Shown here: positions 1 through 9,232 of the stretch, piece by piece | Layout of the letters: each line of letters begins with the position of its first letter | How positions within the stretch are numbered: the first letter of the stretch is position 1 | DNA from: Alteromonadaceae bacterium | Lineage (GTDB): Bacteria; Pseudomonadota; Gammaproteobacteria; Enterobacterales; Alteromonadaceae | Length of the DNA: 64,000 nucleotides | Direction of reading: 5' to 3' | Assembly (NCBI GenBank): GCA_013216015.1 | Contig: JABSOI010000011.1 | Location: forward strand, 62,001 to 126,000 | The notes under the pieces: model-generated | The model's database searches: none | The model's input: only the letters and a program-made list of their open reading frames with translations | What the model was told of the DNA's origin: nothing | Position numbers and translations under genes: made by a program

Positions 1-400
1 CAATTTCCGTATAATATTGACGAATAAGTTTCCAGGCTGATTCTACAGCTTCTGCGCCACCTGTTGTGAAAAACACACGGTTTAGATCGCCGGGAGCTAG
101 TTCTGCAATTTTAGTCGCCAGGTTAATTGCCGGTTCATGGGCATAACTCCAGAGAGGGAAAAAGGCAAGATTTTCTGCTTGTTTTGCTATTGCTGCTGCG
201 ATTTCTTTTCGACCATGACCCACTTGTGTTACGAATAATCCTGCAAGACCATCAAGGTATTTATTACCTTTGTCATCAAAAACGTAACAGCCTTCCCCCC
301 TAGTTATTATTGGGATTTCGTGCTCTTTGTATGTCCCCATGCGGGTGAAATGCATCCAAAGGTGCCGGCGTGCCTGTTCTTGTAATTTTTCGTTTGTCAT
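1..400 (-). CDS. class III aminotransferase, partial (C-terminus outside window)
   Basis: The first 133 codons of a PLP-dependent class III (omega) aminotransferase, read leftward and cut by the window edge. The N-terminal region shows the family pattern: a substrate-side segment FTRMGTYKEHEIP, the YLDGLAGLF segment, a GHGRKEI helix and the FFTTGGAEAVESAWK phosphate-binding region. The catalytic lysine lies beyond the window. The start ATG at 398-400 is preceded by a GGAGAA ribosome site. The sequence is like aminotransferases that use putrescine or other amines with pyruvate. The neighbouring PuuR-like regulator and PuuB-like oxidase support a role in polyamine catabolism, but substrate specificity is inferred from context only. 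Confidence 0.85.
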   Translation of the reverse strand, partial: MTNEKLQEQARRHLWMHFTRMGTYKEHEIPIITRGEGCYVFDDKGNKYLDGLAGLFVTQVGHGRKEIAAAIAKQAENLAFFPLWSYAHEPAINLATKIAELAPGDLNRVFFTTGGAEAVESAWKLIRQYYTEI

Positions 401-1025
401 AAAATTCTCCAAATTTTATATTTAGTCCATGGTCTATTTAGGTTAAAACTAAGTTCACTATTTTTTAATATTCAAAGTAATATTTGATTGCTAAATTTAA
501 GTGTTTTAATTAAATAAAGGGTGTTTGATATATTTTACATGCATTTGAAGGGATGTACATTTTTATTTGTGAATGAAGTTGAACTAAAATATTCAGGAAG
601 GTGGCGTTGAACTAACTTTTAGCCTGTTTTTTTCTTTATTTTCTTAATATAATCAGTAATGTTATTTGTGTATGAATTTCTTTTACGGAAAATCACCTAA
701 TATTTATCTGGATAAATAAGTATAAAGTAAAAATTATAGTAACTAATGGATTTTTATTGGTTATTTATTGTTTTTTGTAGTATAAATGTATGGTAAGTTG
801 CTTTTTGTGTAATGTATCTGTAGCCGTGTAAATTATATAACACGGCAGTGCAATAATTAATGACATGTGCCGAGTTATCGATACGTAATCTTTAATTTTG
901 TAGTTAAGACATCAGAAAATGTAGCTAGCTATTGAATATCAATCTTTTCTCGATTTCATTATAAGAATCTAGGATAATAGTGATCCTTAAATCATGGTCG
1001 GATAACTCAAATAGAGAGAATGTAA
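401..1025. other. 625-bp AT-rich divergent intergenic region
   Basis: No credible coding sequence was seen on either strand. It separates the leftward aminotransferase from the rightward HTH-cupin regulator and must hold both promoters. The composition is strongly AT-rich. The only repeat noticed is a short direct repeat GTTGAACTA near 580 and 607. A PuuR-type operator is plausible here but could not be identified by eye. Confidence 0.5.
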
Positions 1026-1574
1026 GTGGACGTAGGAAAAAGACTTAAATCGATACGAATGTTCAGAAACATATCTCAACGCGAGCTTGCGAAAAGAACA
1101 GGGGTAACGAATAGCACCATTTCTATGATTGAAAAAAATAGCGTAAGTCCGTCTATCAGTTCATTGAAAAAAGTTTTAAATGGTATTCCTATCTCATTAG
1201 TTGAATTTTTTTCTGATGATCTTGATCGTGAAAAAACCCAGCAAGTTGTTTATGAACAAGACGAATTAATGGACATTAGTACTGGTGATGTTCAAATGAA
1301 CTTGGTGGGTAAATTATTTCCCCGTCGACAAATGACTTTTTTGATTGAAACATATCCCCCTAGTGCAGACACCGGAATAGAAATGTTGCAAAACGATTCC
1401 GAAGAAGGGGGTTATGTTGTCGAAGGTAAAATTGAACTCACCGTTGGTGATGACGTTTTTATTTTAAATGAGAACGATAGCTACTATTTTGATAATAACA
1501 AACCACATCGTTTCAGAAACCTGTTTGATAAAGTTTGTAAAATAGTGAGCGCAACCACCCCTGCTAACTTTTAG
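1026..1574 (+). CDS. HTH-XRE/cupin transcriptional regulator, PuuR-like
   Basis: A 182-residue regulator with an N-terminal XRE helix-turn-helix (about residues 5-60, including RELAKRTGVTNSTISMIEKN) and a C-terminal cupin barrel (about 105-178; GGYVVEGKIELTVGDD and the DNNKPHRFRN segment). Length and domain order match PuuR, the putrescine-responsive repressor of the gamma-glutamylputrescine pathway. The start is GTG at 1026, since no upstream ATG is in frame. It stands alone, divergent from the partial aminotransferase and convergent with the FAD oxidoreductase. The effector is probably an amine or aldehyde intermediate of the flanking pathway; that part is inferred. Confidence 0.85.
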   Translation: MDVGKRLKSIRMFRNISQRELAKRTGVTNSTISMIEKNSVSPSISSLKKVLNGIPISLVEFFSDDLDREKTQQVVYEQDELMDISTGDVQMNLVGKLFPRRQMTFLIETYPPSADTGIEMLQNDSEEGGYVVEGKIELTVGDDVFILNENDSYYFDNNKPHRFRNLFDKVCKIVSATTPANF

Positions 1575-1631
1575 TTATATTAGCTATATCAGTTATATTA
1601 GCTCTTTTAGTTAGCAGTCATTATCGTGAAC

Positions 1632-3041
1632 TTAACAACTAAAACCCAGATTCATAGAATCGAGTAGTTTTAACCATAATCCTCGCTTACCATCGTTTGT
1701 GTCTGCTTTTACCAGAGCTTTTTGGGTATACCAGACACCAAACCAACGAAAAGGCTCAGGTGCCCATGGCATAGGTTTCTTTTTAACAAATTGCATTTGC
1801 AGAATGTCACTGGGCTGATAACCAAGCAATTCTATTGCTATGCGGGCGCCAAACCGGGAAGCGGCAACTCCAAGTCCAGTATAACCGACAGTCCATGCTA
1901 CACGGCCGTTAAATGCTTGTTGGGATACCATGCAAAAGCGCGTTGATGTGGCAATAATCCCACTCCATCTATGACTGAATTTTATACCTGCAAGTTGTGG
2001 GAACGTTTCAAAAAATTCTTGAGCCAGTTGTTCGAAGCGTAATTGAATATCAGCATAATTATGGTTGGTACCATTATTAAAGTAATATCGTACTGCACCA
2101 CCTCCACCCCAGGTAATTCTATTATCATGAGTCATACGATAGTAATGAAACATATTGGCATGATTTCCCATAGCATGGCGGGTTTTATGCCAACCAATTG
2201 CTGCAAGTTGAGTTTCGTTCAGTGGTTCGGTGGCTAGTTGATAATCCCAAACCGGAATAATTGATTTTCTTAATTTGCTTAATGGGTTGTGAAAAGCATT
2301 TGTAGCCATCAGTACTTTGTTGCTTTGTATGACAAAATAACCACATTTAACCCGCATTTTCTCGGTTCCCAACGGCTGAATGTCATTTAAACTGGTATTT
2401 TCAAAAATACGTACACCGAGTTTCAGTAACACCGCCTTAAGTCCCCAGCAAATTCTGGCTGGATCTATAGTGCCATCCTGACCTGTACGTCGCCATAATC
2501 CCGCTAAATAGGTCGGTGAATTAACTTGTTCCTGCATCTCTTCTTTATTAAACCATACGACATTATCGCCCTCTGCTTTTTCTTGTTCAAAATCCTTGCG
2601 TAAAGCTGTAACAGAAGCTGGGTTGGTCGCGACTTGAGTTTCACCAACTTGTTCATAATGGGCTTCAATATTATATCGTTTAAGGGTATCGAGTAGCTCA
2701 GTCAAATTTTGTTGACCAAGCTGATACAGTTTATCGGCTTCACCAGGAAAATGATGATCAGTGTTGGTGTCACCATGAGCTAAACTGGAACTTAAAAAAC
2801 CACCATTACGACCAGAGGCACCATCGGCAAGAAAAGTTTTTTCGATTAAAATAATATCGGCATCGGGTTCACGTTCTTTTACCTGAATTGCTGCCCACAA
2901 ACCAGTAAAACCACCTCCAACTATAAGTAGTTCGCAGCTGGTACTTTCTGATAATGCGGGTAAGGTATCAGGGCGAACATCTTGATCATGCCAAAGAGAA
3001 CAATATTTAGAATCTTTTAGTGCTTCTATGTGTTTTTGCAT
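1632..3041 (-). CDS. FAD-dependent oxidoreductase, gamma-glutamylputrescine oxidase (PuuB)-like
   Basis: A 469-residue DAO-family flavoprotein. The Rossmann FAD-binding signature VGGGFTGLWA occupies residues 41-50, with the acidic end of the second strand at IILIEK and a following DGASGRNGG segment typical of this family. The C-terminal half carries WGGGGAVRYYF and a GYTGLGVAASRFGARIA closing FAD-contact motif. Relatives include PuuB (oxidises gamma-glutamyl-putrescine to the aldehyde and H2O2) and other amine oxidases. The gene is cytosolic, leftward, and lies just upstream of an aldehyde dehydrogenase remnant that would have handled its aldehyde product. No puuA glutamylation gene is in the window, so free amines could be the substrate. 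Confidence 0.82.
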   Translation of the reverse strand: MQKHIEALKDSKYCSLWHDQDVRPDTLPALSESTSCELLIVGGGFTGLWAAIQVKEREPDADIILIEKTFLADGASGRNGGFLSSSLAHGDTNTDHHFPGEADKLYQLGQQNLTELLDTLKRYNIEAHYEQVGETQVATNPASVTALRKDFEQEKAEGDNVVWFNKEEMQEQVNSPTYLAGLWRRTGQDGTIDPARICWGLKAVLLKLGVRIFENTSLNDIQPLGTEKMRVKCGYFVIQSNKVLMATNAFHNPLSKLRKSIIPVWDYQLATEPLNETQLAAIGWHKTRHAMGNHANMFHYYRMTHDNRITWGGGGAVRYYFNNGTNHNYADIQLRFEQLAQEFFETFPQLAGIKFSHRWSGIIATSTRFCMVSQQAFNGRVAWTVGYTGLGVAASRFGARIAIELLGYQPSDILQMQFVKKKPMPWAPEPFRWFGVWYTQKALVKADTNDGKRGLWLKLLDSMNLGFSC

Positions 3042-3092
3042 AAATTTCTCAAGTTAATTTTTTTCTACGCTATTTATTGTGGGTTGGTATTT

Positions 3093-3474
3093 TCAGGACA
3101 ATTTGTTCCAATAATTTGTAGAGGAAAGTATCAACCTTTTTATAAATGCAATTTTAAAGCAGTGTTTTAAAATGCGATTATTTGATACATCAAACCCAAG
3201 GTTCGTCACAATTAAAACGGGTAAGTTGGTTGGTTTCGATATAATGATTGAATCCCTTTTACCAACTTCCAGACCTATGCCTGATTGTTTGTAATCACCC
3301 CATGGAGCTTATACAAAAGTCGGTTGCGAACAATTTATCCAGACTATTGCCTGCAGGAATATTGGTTATAACTTCCTCTGTTGCTGGCTTAATAACTGAA
3401 AATATTTCCGGAGACGATGGTTTTTGCGATTGCCCATCAAGATAGTGATCTTTTATGTTATGTAAATTAATCAT
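3093..3474 (-). pseudogene. aldehyde dehydrogenase remnant, internally deleted
   Basis: Read leftward from ATG at 3472-3474 (GGGA upstream), the first 59 codons give an ALDH N-terminus: HYLDGQSQKP, then FSVIKPATEEVITNIPAG, the standard opening of betaine/aminobutyraldehyde dehydrogenases. The frame stops at 3295-3297. In a shifted frame from about 3303 the sequence becomes PWGDYKQSGIGLEVGK followed by an ISKPTNL-like tail, which is the C-terminal ALDH motif. The roughly 400 residues between, including the catalytic Cys and Glu, are gone. It is therefore a deletion derivative, not a functional gene. It lies between the FAD oxidase and the cupin gene, where a PuuC-type dehydrogenase would fit. 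Confidence 0.85.
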
Positions 3475-3671
3475 AAATTCAACTTTCCCTTACAACAGGT
3501 ATTGTTTTTTTTAGAAGTTATTATTTTTTCGGTTTGTTATGTTTGATAATACATTGTTGATAATACACCGAGTGTAAAATAAATCAAACAATAAAGTTTA
3601 ATTGTAAATTATATTTATCAGTGAGTGTGGTTGCGGTTTACTTAAGCTAGTTGGAAATACTTTGTTGAGTC

Positions 3672-4427
3672 TTACTGCAATACAGCATAAAAAGTACAGA
3701 CACTTTCTATTACCTGCCAATGGCAAACAGTACCTTTTGGTATAAAAAAAGCGTCACCGCTATTAAAAGTATGTGTTTGATTATTTTCATCTATACAGAT
3801 CAAAGATCCTGAATGAATATAGATAAATTCATGGCGAGGAAAAGGCTGCTTCTTGGTTTTAAAACTTTCACTTCTCCATACACCAGAGAAGAATTTTCCT
3901 GAATGGTCTTGATAACAATGCAATCCGTTTTGTACTGTTTTACCTTCTTCCATTTTAAAGTTATCGCCAGTTACTTTGACTTTAATGTTAGAAGTATCAA
4001 TGGTATTGTTTAATTTAACTATACCTTCAAAGGTAGGCTGTACAGGCATTATGTCATCGGGATGGTCATAGATAACGAAAAATTTCCGACAATATCCTGT
4101 TTGTATCCACTGGCAGTCGTAACCTTTGGGAATGATAAAAGTTTCGCCGGGATTAATCTGTTCGTGTATACCTGTTTTTATGTTTTTAACGGCTACTTCG
4201 CCCTCGAGTAACACCATAAATTCTTCACAAACATAAGGTGCAGCAGTTTCTACCATATCAGTGGTATCCCAAACACCAATATAAAGACCTAAATTTTCAT
4301 CTTCATAGTAAGTGTGGGTATTCTGTATCGGCAAGTCTGATTCAAACATATCTTTGTCTAAATCATCAGGTGATTGACCAAAATCTTTAGGATGGCGGCT
4401 TAACCTGATAATCTTTTTATCTGACAT
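3672..4427 (-). CDS. double-cupin domain protein
   Basis: A 251-residue protein with two tandem cupin units (about residues 60-130 and 180-250). Each has the G(X)5HXH-like replacement region and the second cupin motif: EEFMVLLEGEVAVKNI with PGETFIIPKGYDCQW, and HEFIYIHSGSLICID with SGDAFFIPKGTVCHW. This is the DUF861/cupin_3 arrangement found in ureidoglycine aminohydrolase relatives and in proteins linked to amine-catabolism clusters. The few His residues in the first unit suggest that metal binding differs between the two. It is leftward, downstream of the dehydrogenase and aminotransferase genes. Its biochemical role is unknown; help in handling a reactive intermediate is only a guess. Confidence 0.75.
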   Translation of the reverse strand: MSDKKIIRLSRHPKDFGQSPDDLDKDMFESDLPIQNTHTYYEDENLGLYIGVWDTTDMVETAAPYVCEEFMVLLEGEVAVKNIKTGIHEQINPGETFIIPKGYDCQWIQTGYCRKFFVIYDHPDDIMPVQPTFEGIVKLNNTIDTSNIKVKVTGDNFKMEEGKTVQNGLHCYQDHSGKFFSGVWRSESFKTKKQPFPRHEFIYIHSGSLICIDENNQTHTFNSGDAFFIPKGTVCHWQVIESVCTFYAVLQ

Positions 4428-4461
4428 GTTGATTGCTCTCTGTTATTTGCTAATATTCAAA

Positions 4462-4520
4462 ATCCTGAACTCCGCAGCAAAAACACTAGGTTTAGCCGTT
4501 TTTGTTGCAGAATTCAGGAT
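4462..4520. repeat. 23-bp imperfect inverted repeat / hairpin
   Basis: Arms at 4462-4484 and 4498-4520 pair over 23 positions with a few mismatches and enclose a 13-nt loop. The hairpin sits between the dehydrogenase and double-cupin genes, both leftward. It has no uridine tract on that strand, so it is more like an mRNA-processing or attenuating hairpin, or a relic of a palindromic repeat, than a canonical terminator. Confidence 0.6.
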
Positions 4521-4635
4521 AATACCAATTTGCATAATACTTATCTGCACAATACAAATGCGTATAAAATTTGGTTGGAATGCAAGTTGAAATTATTTTC
4601 GATAGAAGTAACAACTTGCATTTGCTTAATTAATG

Positions 4636-6126
4636 TTAGCTTGGGAAAGAGAAACTAACTCCTTCACGCACACCACTGGAAGGCCATCTTTGAGTAATGG
4701 TTTTACGTTTAGTATAAAAACGCACGCCATCTGGGCCATAGGCATGTAAATCACCAAATAATGATCGTTTCCAGCCACCAAAACTATGATAAGCAACGGG
4801 TACAGGCAAGGGTACATTAATGCCAACCATACCTACCTGAATATTATCTGAAAAATAACGTGCAGCTTCACCGTCACGGGTAAATATGCAGGTACCATTA
4901 CCGTATTCGTGATCGTCGATTAATTTCATTGCTTCTTGCATGGTTTTAACGCGAACAACTTGTAATACCGGACCAAATATCTCTTCCTGATAACTGATCA
5001 TATCGATATTTACATTATCAATAAGCGTAGCTCCAACAAAAAAGCCGTTAGTGAAACCTTCAACTACAGCATGGCGACCATCAACGACAATTTTTGCACC
5101 ATCTTTTTCAGCGCTATTTATATACCCGATCACTTTTTCCTTATGTTGCTTACTGATCAGTGGTCCAAAATCATTGCTGGCATTACTAAATTCACCAACC
5201 TTTAACCCTTTCATTGCTTCAGTCATTTTTTCCACTAAGGCATCCCCGGCATCTTCACCGACTGCAACTGCTACTGAAAGAGCCATACATCGTTCGCCAC
5301 AAGAACCAAATGCTGCACCTAATAGCTGGTTTACTGCATTATCCATATCAGCATCTGGCATTATAATAGCGTGGTTTTTGGCACCACCTAAAGCTTGGCA
5401 ACGTTTACCATTGGCACTGGCTTTTGCATAAATATGCTCTGCAATAGGGGTTGAACCAACAAAACTAACCGCTTTTATTCGATGATCACTCAGTAGTACA
5501 TCAACGGCTTCTTTGTCGCCATTAACAACATTCAATACGCCATCTGGTAAGCCTGCTTCTTTGAGAAGTTGCGCGATTAACAAAGGTCCACTTGGGTTAC
5601 GTTCTGATGGTTTTAAAATAAAAGTATTTCCGCAAACTATGGCGAGAGGAAACATCCACAGAGGAACCATCGCGGGGAAGTTAAACGGTGTAATGCCTGC
5701 TACGACACCCAATGGTTGAAATTCACTCCATGAATCAATGTTGGGACCAACATTTTTACTGTGTTCACCTTTTAATAATTCTGGTGCACCACAGGCGAAT
5801 TCAACGTTTTCAATGCCGCGTTGTAGTTCGCCAGCTGCATCATGAGAAATTTTACCGTGTTCTTCACCAAGTAATTTACAAATGGCATCTGCATTTTTTT
5901 CAAGTAATTCTTTAAAACGGAACATGATTCTGGCGCGTTTTATTGGTGGGGTATTTCTCCATGCCGGAAAAGCTGCTTCGGCTGCCCCTATTGCTTGTTC
6001 CATGGTCTGTTTTGACGCTAGGGCAACTTCTTTGCTTACTTCACCCGTAGCCGGATTGAAAACATCTTGTGTACGGCTATGATCGTTGATTATTTCACCA
6101 TTAATAAGGTGTCCAATAGTGTTCAT
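4636..6126 (-). CDS. mmsA: CoA-acylating methylmalonate-semialdehyde dehydrogenase
   Basis: A 496-residue ALDH-superfamily enzyme. It converts methylmalonate semialdehyde (valine catabolism) or malonate semialdehyde (beta-alanine catabolism) to propionyl-CoA or acetyl-CoA with NAD+ and CoA. The NAD-binding FVGSTPIAEHIY segment, the active-site region GSCGERCMALSVAV with its catalytic Cys, and the QEEIFGPVLQVV motif are all present, and no general-base Glu is evident, as expected for CoA-acylating members. The start used here is the second ATG (6124-6126), because AGGAAAAG lies just upstream; the earlier ATG at 6147 adds seven residues. It follows the omega-aminotransferase gene, whose product from beta-alanine would be its substrate, so the pair forms a two-step route. 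Confidence 0.92.
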   Translation of the reverse strand: MNTIGHLINGEIINDHSRTQDVFNPATGEVSKEVALASKQTMEQAIGAAEAAFPAWRNTPPIKRARIMFRFKELLEKNADAICKLLGEEHGKISHDAAGELQRGIENVEFACGAPELLKGEHSKNVGPNIDSWSEFQPLGVVAGITPFNFPAMVPLWMFPLAIVCGNTFILKPSERNPSGPLLIAQLLKEAGLPDGVLNVVNGDKEAVDVLLSDHRIKAVSFVGSTPIAEHIYAKASANGKRCQALGGAKNHAIIMPDADMDNAVNQLLGAAFGSCGERCMALSVAVAVGEDAGDALVEKMTEAMKGLKVGEFSNASNDFGPLISKQHKEKVIGYINSAEKDGAKIVVDGRHAVVEGFTNGFFVGATLIDNVNIDMISYQEEIFGPVLQVVRVKTMQEAMKLIDDHEYGNGTCIFTRDGEAARYFSDNIQVGMVGINVPLPVPVAYHSFGGWKRSLFGDLHAYGPDGVRFYTKRKTITQRWPSSGVREGVSFSFPS

Positions 6127-6266
6127 GTTCTTTTCCTGTAAATTCATATTAAATGAATAAAATTGTTAAGTAGGTAACTGTTTATGTAAAAAGTAGCTAA
6201 GTAAAAATAGCTAAGTAAATAAAAGCTATGTAAATAAAAAGTTAAGTAAAGAGTCTGAATTAAAAA

Positions 6267-7610
6267 TTATTCAACCTCAGTAAGGGTTTCACCCAGCGCA
6301 TTTATTAAACTGTCGATCTCGGTCAGTTCTGAGGTAAAAGGTAAACCGAGTTGTATTGTGTCGCCGCCATAACGGACGTAAAAACCTTTTTTCCACATTT
6401 TCATGGCAATTTCATAAGGACGTTTGGCAGGCTCTGAGTTGAAGGCTTCAATAGTTAACGCACCCGCTAATCCATAATTACGAATATCGGTGATATGCTG
6501 AGTGCCCTTTAAGCCATGTATAGCTTCTTGAAAATAAGGTGCTATAGATTTTACCCGTTCAGGTAAATTGTCTTTTGCTAAAATATCCAGTGAGGCTAGT
6601 CCGGCTGCACATGCAACAGGGTGTGCAGAATAAGTATACCCATGAGGTAATTCCAACATATACTCAGGACCAGCAGTGTCCATAAAGGTATCGTATATTT
6701 CTTGTTTGGCAATAACTGCACCCATAGGGATAACACCATTGGTCAATTGTTTTGCTACGGTCATAATATCGGGTGTTACGCCGAACTCTTCAGCACCGGT
6801 ATTAGAACCCATACGACCAAAAGCGGTGATCACCTCATCAAAAATTAATAAAATATCGTGTTTATCACATATTTCCCGTAAACGTTTTAAATAACCAACC
6901 GGTGGCGGGATAACCCCGGCAGAGCCGGCCAATGGTTCAACAATAACGGCAGCGATATTGGAAGCATCGTACAAAGCGACTAATTCTTCTAATTCATCGG
7001 CTAAGAACGCTCCTTTTGTTGGCATGCCCTTGGTAAATCGATTATCGCTGAGCATAGTATGAGGTAAATGCCCGGCTTCAATACCTTGCCCATAAAGAGC
7101 ACGGTTTGGACCAATGCCGCCAACGCTTATTCCGCCAAAATTTACCCCGTGATAACCTTTTGCCCGTCCGATAAACCGTGTTTTTCCCGCCTTGCCTTTT
7201 TTACGCCAATAACCCCGGGCAATTTTCAAAGCTGTTTCAACTGAGTCAGAACCTGAACCAGTGAAAAATACACGATCTAAACCATCAGGCATTAATTCAG
7301 TGATGCGATGAGCCAATTCGAAAGCTTTAGTGTGACCAAATTGAAAAGCGGGTGAGTAATCCAGAGTTGCTACTTGTTTACTCACAGCTGCCGTAATCTC
7401 CCGACGAGCGTGTCCGGCACCACAAGTCCATAAACCTGATAAACCATCAAAAATCTTTCTACCTTCAGCATCAGTATAATAATTACCTTCGGCTGAAACG
7501 ATAATGCGAGGATCTTTTTTAAATTGACGGTTACCTGTAAAGGGCATCCAATATGAGTTTAGTTGCGCTTTGCTTAAACCGTGGTTGTTTTGCTTGCTGT
7601 TGTTAGTCAT
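6267..7610 (-). CDS. omega-amino acid:pyruvate (beta-alanine) aminotransferase
   Basis: A 447-residue class III aminotransferase. It contains the N-terminal YWMPFTGNRQFK segment typical of beta-alanine:pyruvate transaminases, the PLP phosphate-binding FFTGSGSDSVETALKIARGYW region, the cofactor-binding FDEVITAFGRMG motif, and the Schiff-base lysine in TVAKQLTNGVIPMGAVI. It would transfer the amino group of beta-alanine (or a related omega-amine) to pyruvate, giving malonate semialdehyde and alanine. It is upstream of mmsA on the same strand with a gap of about 140 bp and probably co-transcribed. It is divergent from a LysR regulator. Confidence 0.9.
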   Translation of the reverse strand: MTNNSKQNNHGLSKAQLNSYWMPFTGNRQFKKDPRIIVSAEGNYYTDAEGRKIFDGLSGLWTCGAGHARREITAAVSKQVATLDYSPAFQFGHTKAFELAHRITELMPDGLDRVFFTGSGSDSVETALKIARGYWRKKGKAGKTRFIGRAKGYHGVNFGGISVGGIGPNRALYGQGIEAGHLPHTMLSDNRFTKGMPTKGAFLADELEELVALYDASNIAAVIVEPLAGSAGVIPPPVGYLKRLREICDKHDILLIFDEVITAFGRMGSNTGAEEFGVTPDIMTVAKQLTNGVIPMGAVIAKQEIYDTFMDTAGPEYMLELPHGYTYSAHPVACAAGLASLDILAKDNLPERVKSIAPYFQEAIHGLKGTQHITDIRNYGLAGALTIEAFNSEPAKRPYEIAMKMWKKGFYVRYGGDTIQLGLPFTSELTEIDSLINALGETLTEVE

Positions 7611-7797
7611 TTTTCACCTCAACATAATAGGTACTAATTTGAATTGGTTTAATGTGAATGATTGCTTGATATCATTATCAATGATTTAATAAGTTAATAA
7701 ATTTATTGTTTTTAAAGTTAAGTTAAGTAAATAGTTAACTAATGGCTCAAGAGCATTTGTTGATGGGATAGTTGAGTAAAATCGATGAAAAGATATT

Positions 7798-8718
7798 ATG
7801 AAAAAAAATAAAAATATATTACCCAGACAACTTGGTGATGTGCATATTCGGTTACTGCGTATTTATAAAATTGTTGTCGAATCAGGAGGTTTTGCCGCAG
7901 CCGAGGTTGATTTAAATATTAGTCGTTCGGCAATTAGTCTGGCGATTTCTGAACTTGAATCTTTACTGAAAATGAAGTTGTGTCATCGGGGACGGTCGGG
8001 TTTTTCTGTCACCCAAGAGGGCGAACACGTCTATCAAGCCGGCTCACACCTTTTGGGTAGTATTGAAAATTTTCGTGCTGAAATCAACGCAATTAATACT
8101 GATTTGGTTGGTGAATTAAATATTGGTATTACTGACAATTTAGTGACCATTGATAAAATGCGGATAACTCGCGCTTTAAGCGCATTAAAACATCGGGCAC
8201 CAGACGTGATTATTAATATTCGTATGATGCCACCTAATGATATTGAATGTGCAATATTAAATGGTCAATTACATATTGGCGTGATACCCGAGTTACGTTC
8301 TTTGCCAGGATTAAATTACTTACCTCTTTATAAAGAGCAATCATTATTATATTGCAGCGATCAACATCCGCTATTTAAACAAGAATTGAACAGGATAAGT
8401 GACGGTGCTTTAGTTAAATATGATGCTGTGGTTCCCAGTTATGCACAATCATCAGAAATAAAACAACATCAAAAAAAGCTTAACGCGACAGCGACCTCAA
8501 CAGACAGAGAAGGAATTGCTTTTTTAATTTTAACCGGCCGTTTTATTGGCTTTTTACCCACTCATTTTGCTCAGCGTTGGACAGCTCAAGATAAATTGCG
8601 TGCAATTGAAGCCCATAACCGAAGTTATTATACTTACTTCTCGACCATCACGAGCAAAGGCGCGCGTAGTCATCTTATCTTAAAGGCATATTTGGAAGAG
8701 TTGTTGAAAACCGGATAA
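7798..8718 (+). CDS. LysR-family transcriptional regulator
   Basis: A 306-residue LysR-type protein: a winged HTH in about the first 75 residues (FAAAEVDLNISRSAISLAISELESLL) and a periplasmic-binding-like effector domain from about residue 95 (VGELNIGITDNL, LHIGVIPELRSLPGLNYLPLY). It is divergent from the omega-aminotransferase/mmsA genes across a 187-bp intergenic region, the usual layout for a LysR activator and its targets. Its likely inducer is beta-alanine or a derived semialdehyde; this is inferred from position alone. Confidence 0.88.
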   Translation: MKKNKNILPRQLGDVHIRLLRIYKIVVESGGFAAAEVDLNISRSAISLAISELESLLKMKLCHRGRSGFSVTQEGEHVYQAGSHLLGSIENFRAEINAINTDLVGELNIGITDNLVTIDKMRITRALSALKHRAPDVIINIRMMPPNDIECAILNGQLHIGVIPELRSLPGLNYLPLYKEQSLLYCSDQHPLFKQELNRISDGALVKYDAVVPSYAQSSEIKQHQKKLNATATSTDREGIAFLILTGRFIGFLPTHFAQRWTAQDKLRAIEAHNRSYYTYFSTITSKGARSHLILKAYLEELLKTG

Positions 8719-8863
8719 TAGCAATGGGTATTATTCAATCTGATTAAATTAAATGAATTATTCCTGATATTCGTTATATTCCTTAGTATTGTTGAATATT
8801 CATCTTTATATTCTTGATATGATGACCAAAAATTCATTCAGGTTTTCTAAAAAAGGATACACA

Positions 8864-9142
8864 ATGAAATTTAGCGAAAAAATAAAACAACTAAGAAACA
8901 AAGCGGGCTTAACGCAACCTGAGTTAGCAAAAAGATCTGATATTGAGCAATCGTATTTATCAAAACTTGAAAATGATAAAGGCTCACCTTCTTTTGATGT
9001 TATCAGTAAAATTGCTGTAGCATTGAATACAGATGCAATGACATTAATTGAAAGTTTAGATTTGCAATATATACCCATCACCATTCAAAATGCAGGTTTT
9101 GATTCGTTTAAAAAACATATTTACTGCGTTGCTGAATCTTAA
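8864..9142 (+). pseudogene. XRE-HTH membrane regulator, 5' part, interrupted by a palindromic element
   Basis: The ATG at 8864 follows AAAGGA. It is preferred to the upstream in-frame start at 8789, which has no ribosome site and adds a non-homologous leader. Residues 1-65 are a complete XRE helix-turn-helix (LTQPELAKRSDIEQSYLSKLEN). The native frame ends at 9071 (69 codons); the last 23 codons and the stop are contributed by the inserted element at 9072-9230. Removing that element plus one TA (161 bp) joins this frame to the membrane part at 9233-9735 and gives one continuous 236-residue protein with a cytosolic HTH and C-terminal membrane segments. The truncated HTH could still be made. Confidence 0.8.
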
Positions 9143-9230
9143 ATAAGAATAACTTATCCGGCGAATCAGCGTCTTGTAACTATGCTTTTTAATTCACCTC
9201 AAATTCCCGCATTTTGAAAGGTAACGGGTA
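9072..9230 (-). mobile_element. TA-flanked palindromic miniature element (copy 1, MITE-like)
   Basis: A 159-bp non-coding element that starts TACCC and ends GGGTA, flanked by a TA duplication (9070-9071 and 9231-9232). Its terminal inverted repeats run about 30 bp with mismatches; the shared core is TTCAAAATGC. The same element, in the opposite orientation, is at 53364-53520 with the same termini and the same TA flanks, while the interiors have diverged. TA duplication and lack of coding capacity fit a miniature inverted-repeat element mobilised in trans. It lies inside the HTH-membrane gene and breaks its frame. Confidence 0.82.
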
Positions 9231-9232
9231 TA

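Noticed and set aside
3248-3445. Plus-strand ORF of 65 codons
   Set aside because: It is antisense to the aldehyde dehydrogenase remnant, whose minus-strand frames carry clear family motifs.
4521-4620. AATACCAATTTGCATAATAC ... TTTGGTTGG possible third palindromic element
   Set aside because: Ends do not pair well enough and no flanking duplication could be defined.
5051-5431. Plus-strand ORF of 126 codons opposite mmsA
   Set aside because: Shadow of the real minus-strand gene, with biased Ser/Pro/Ala composition and no domain.
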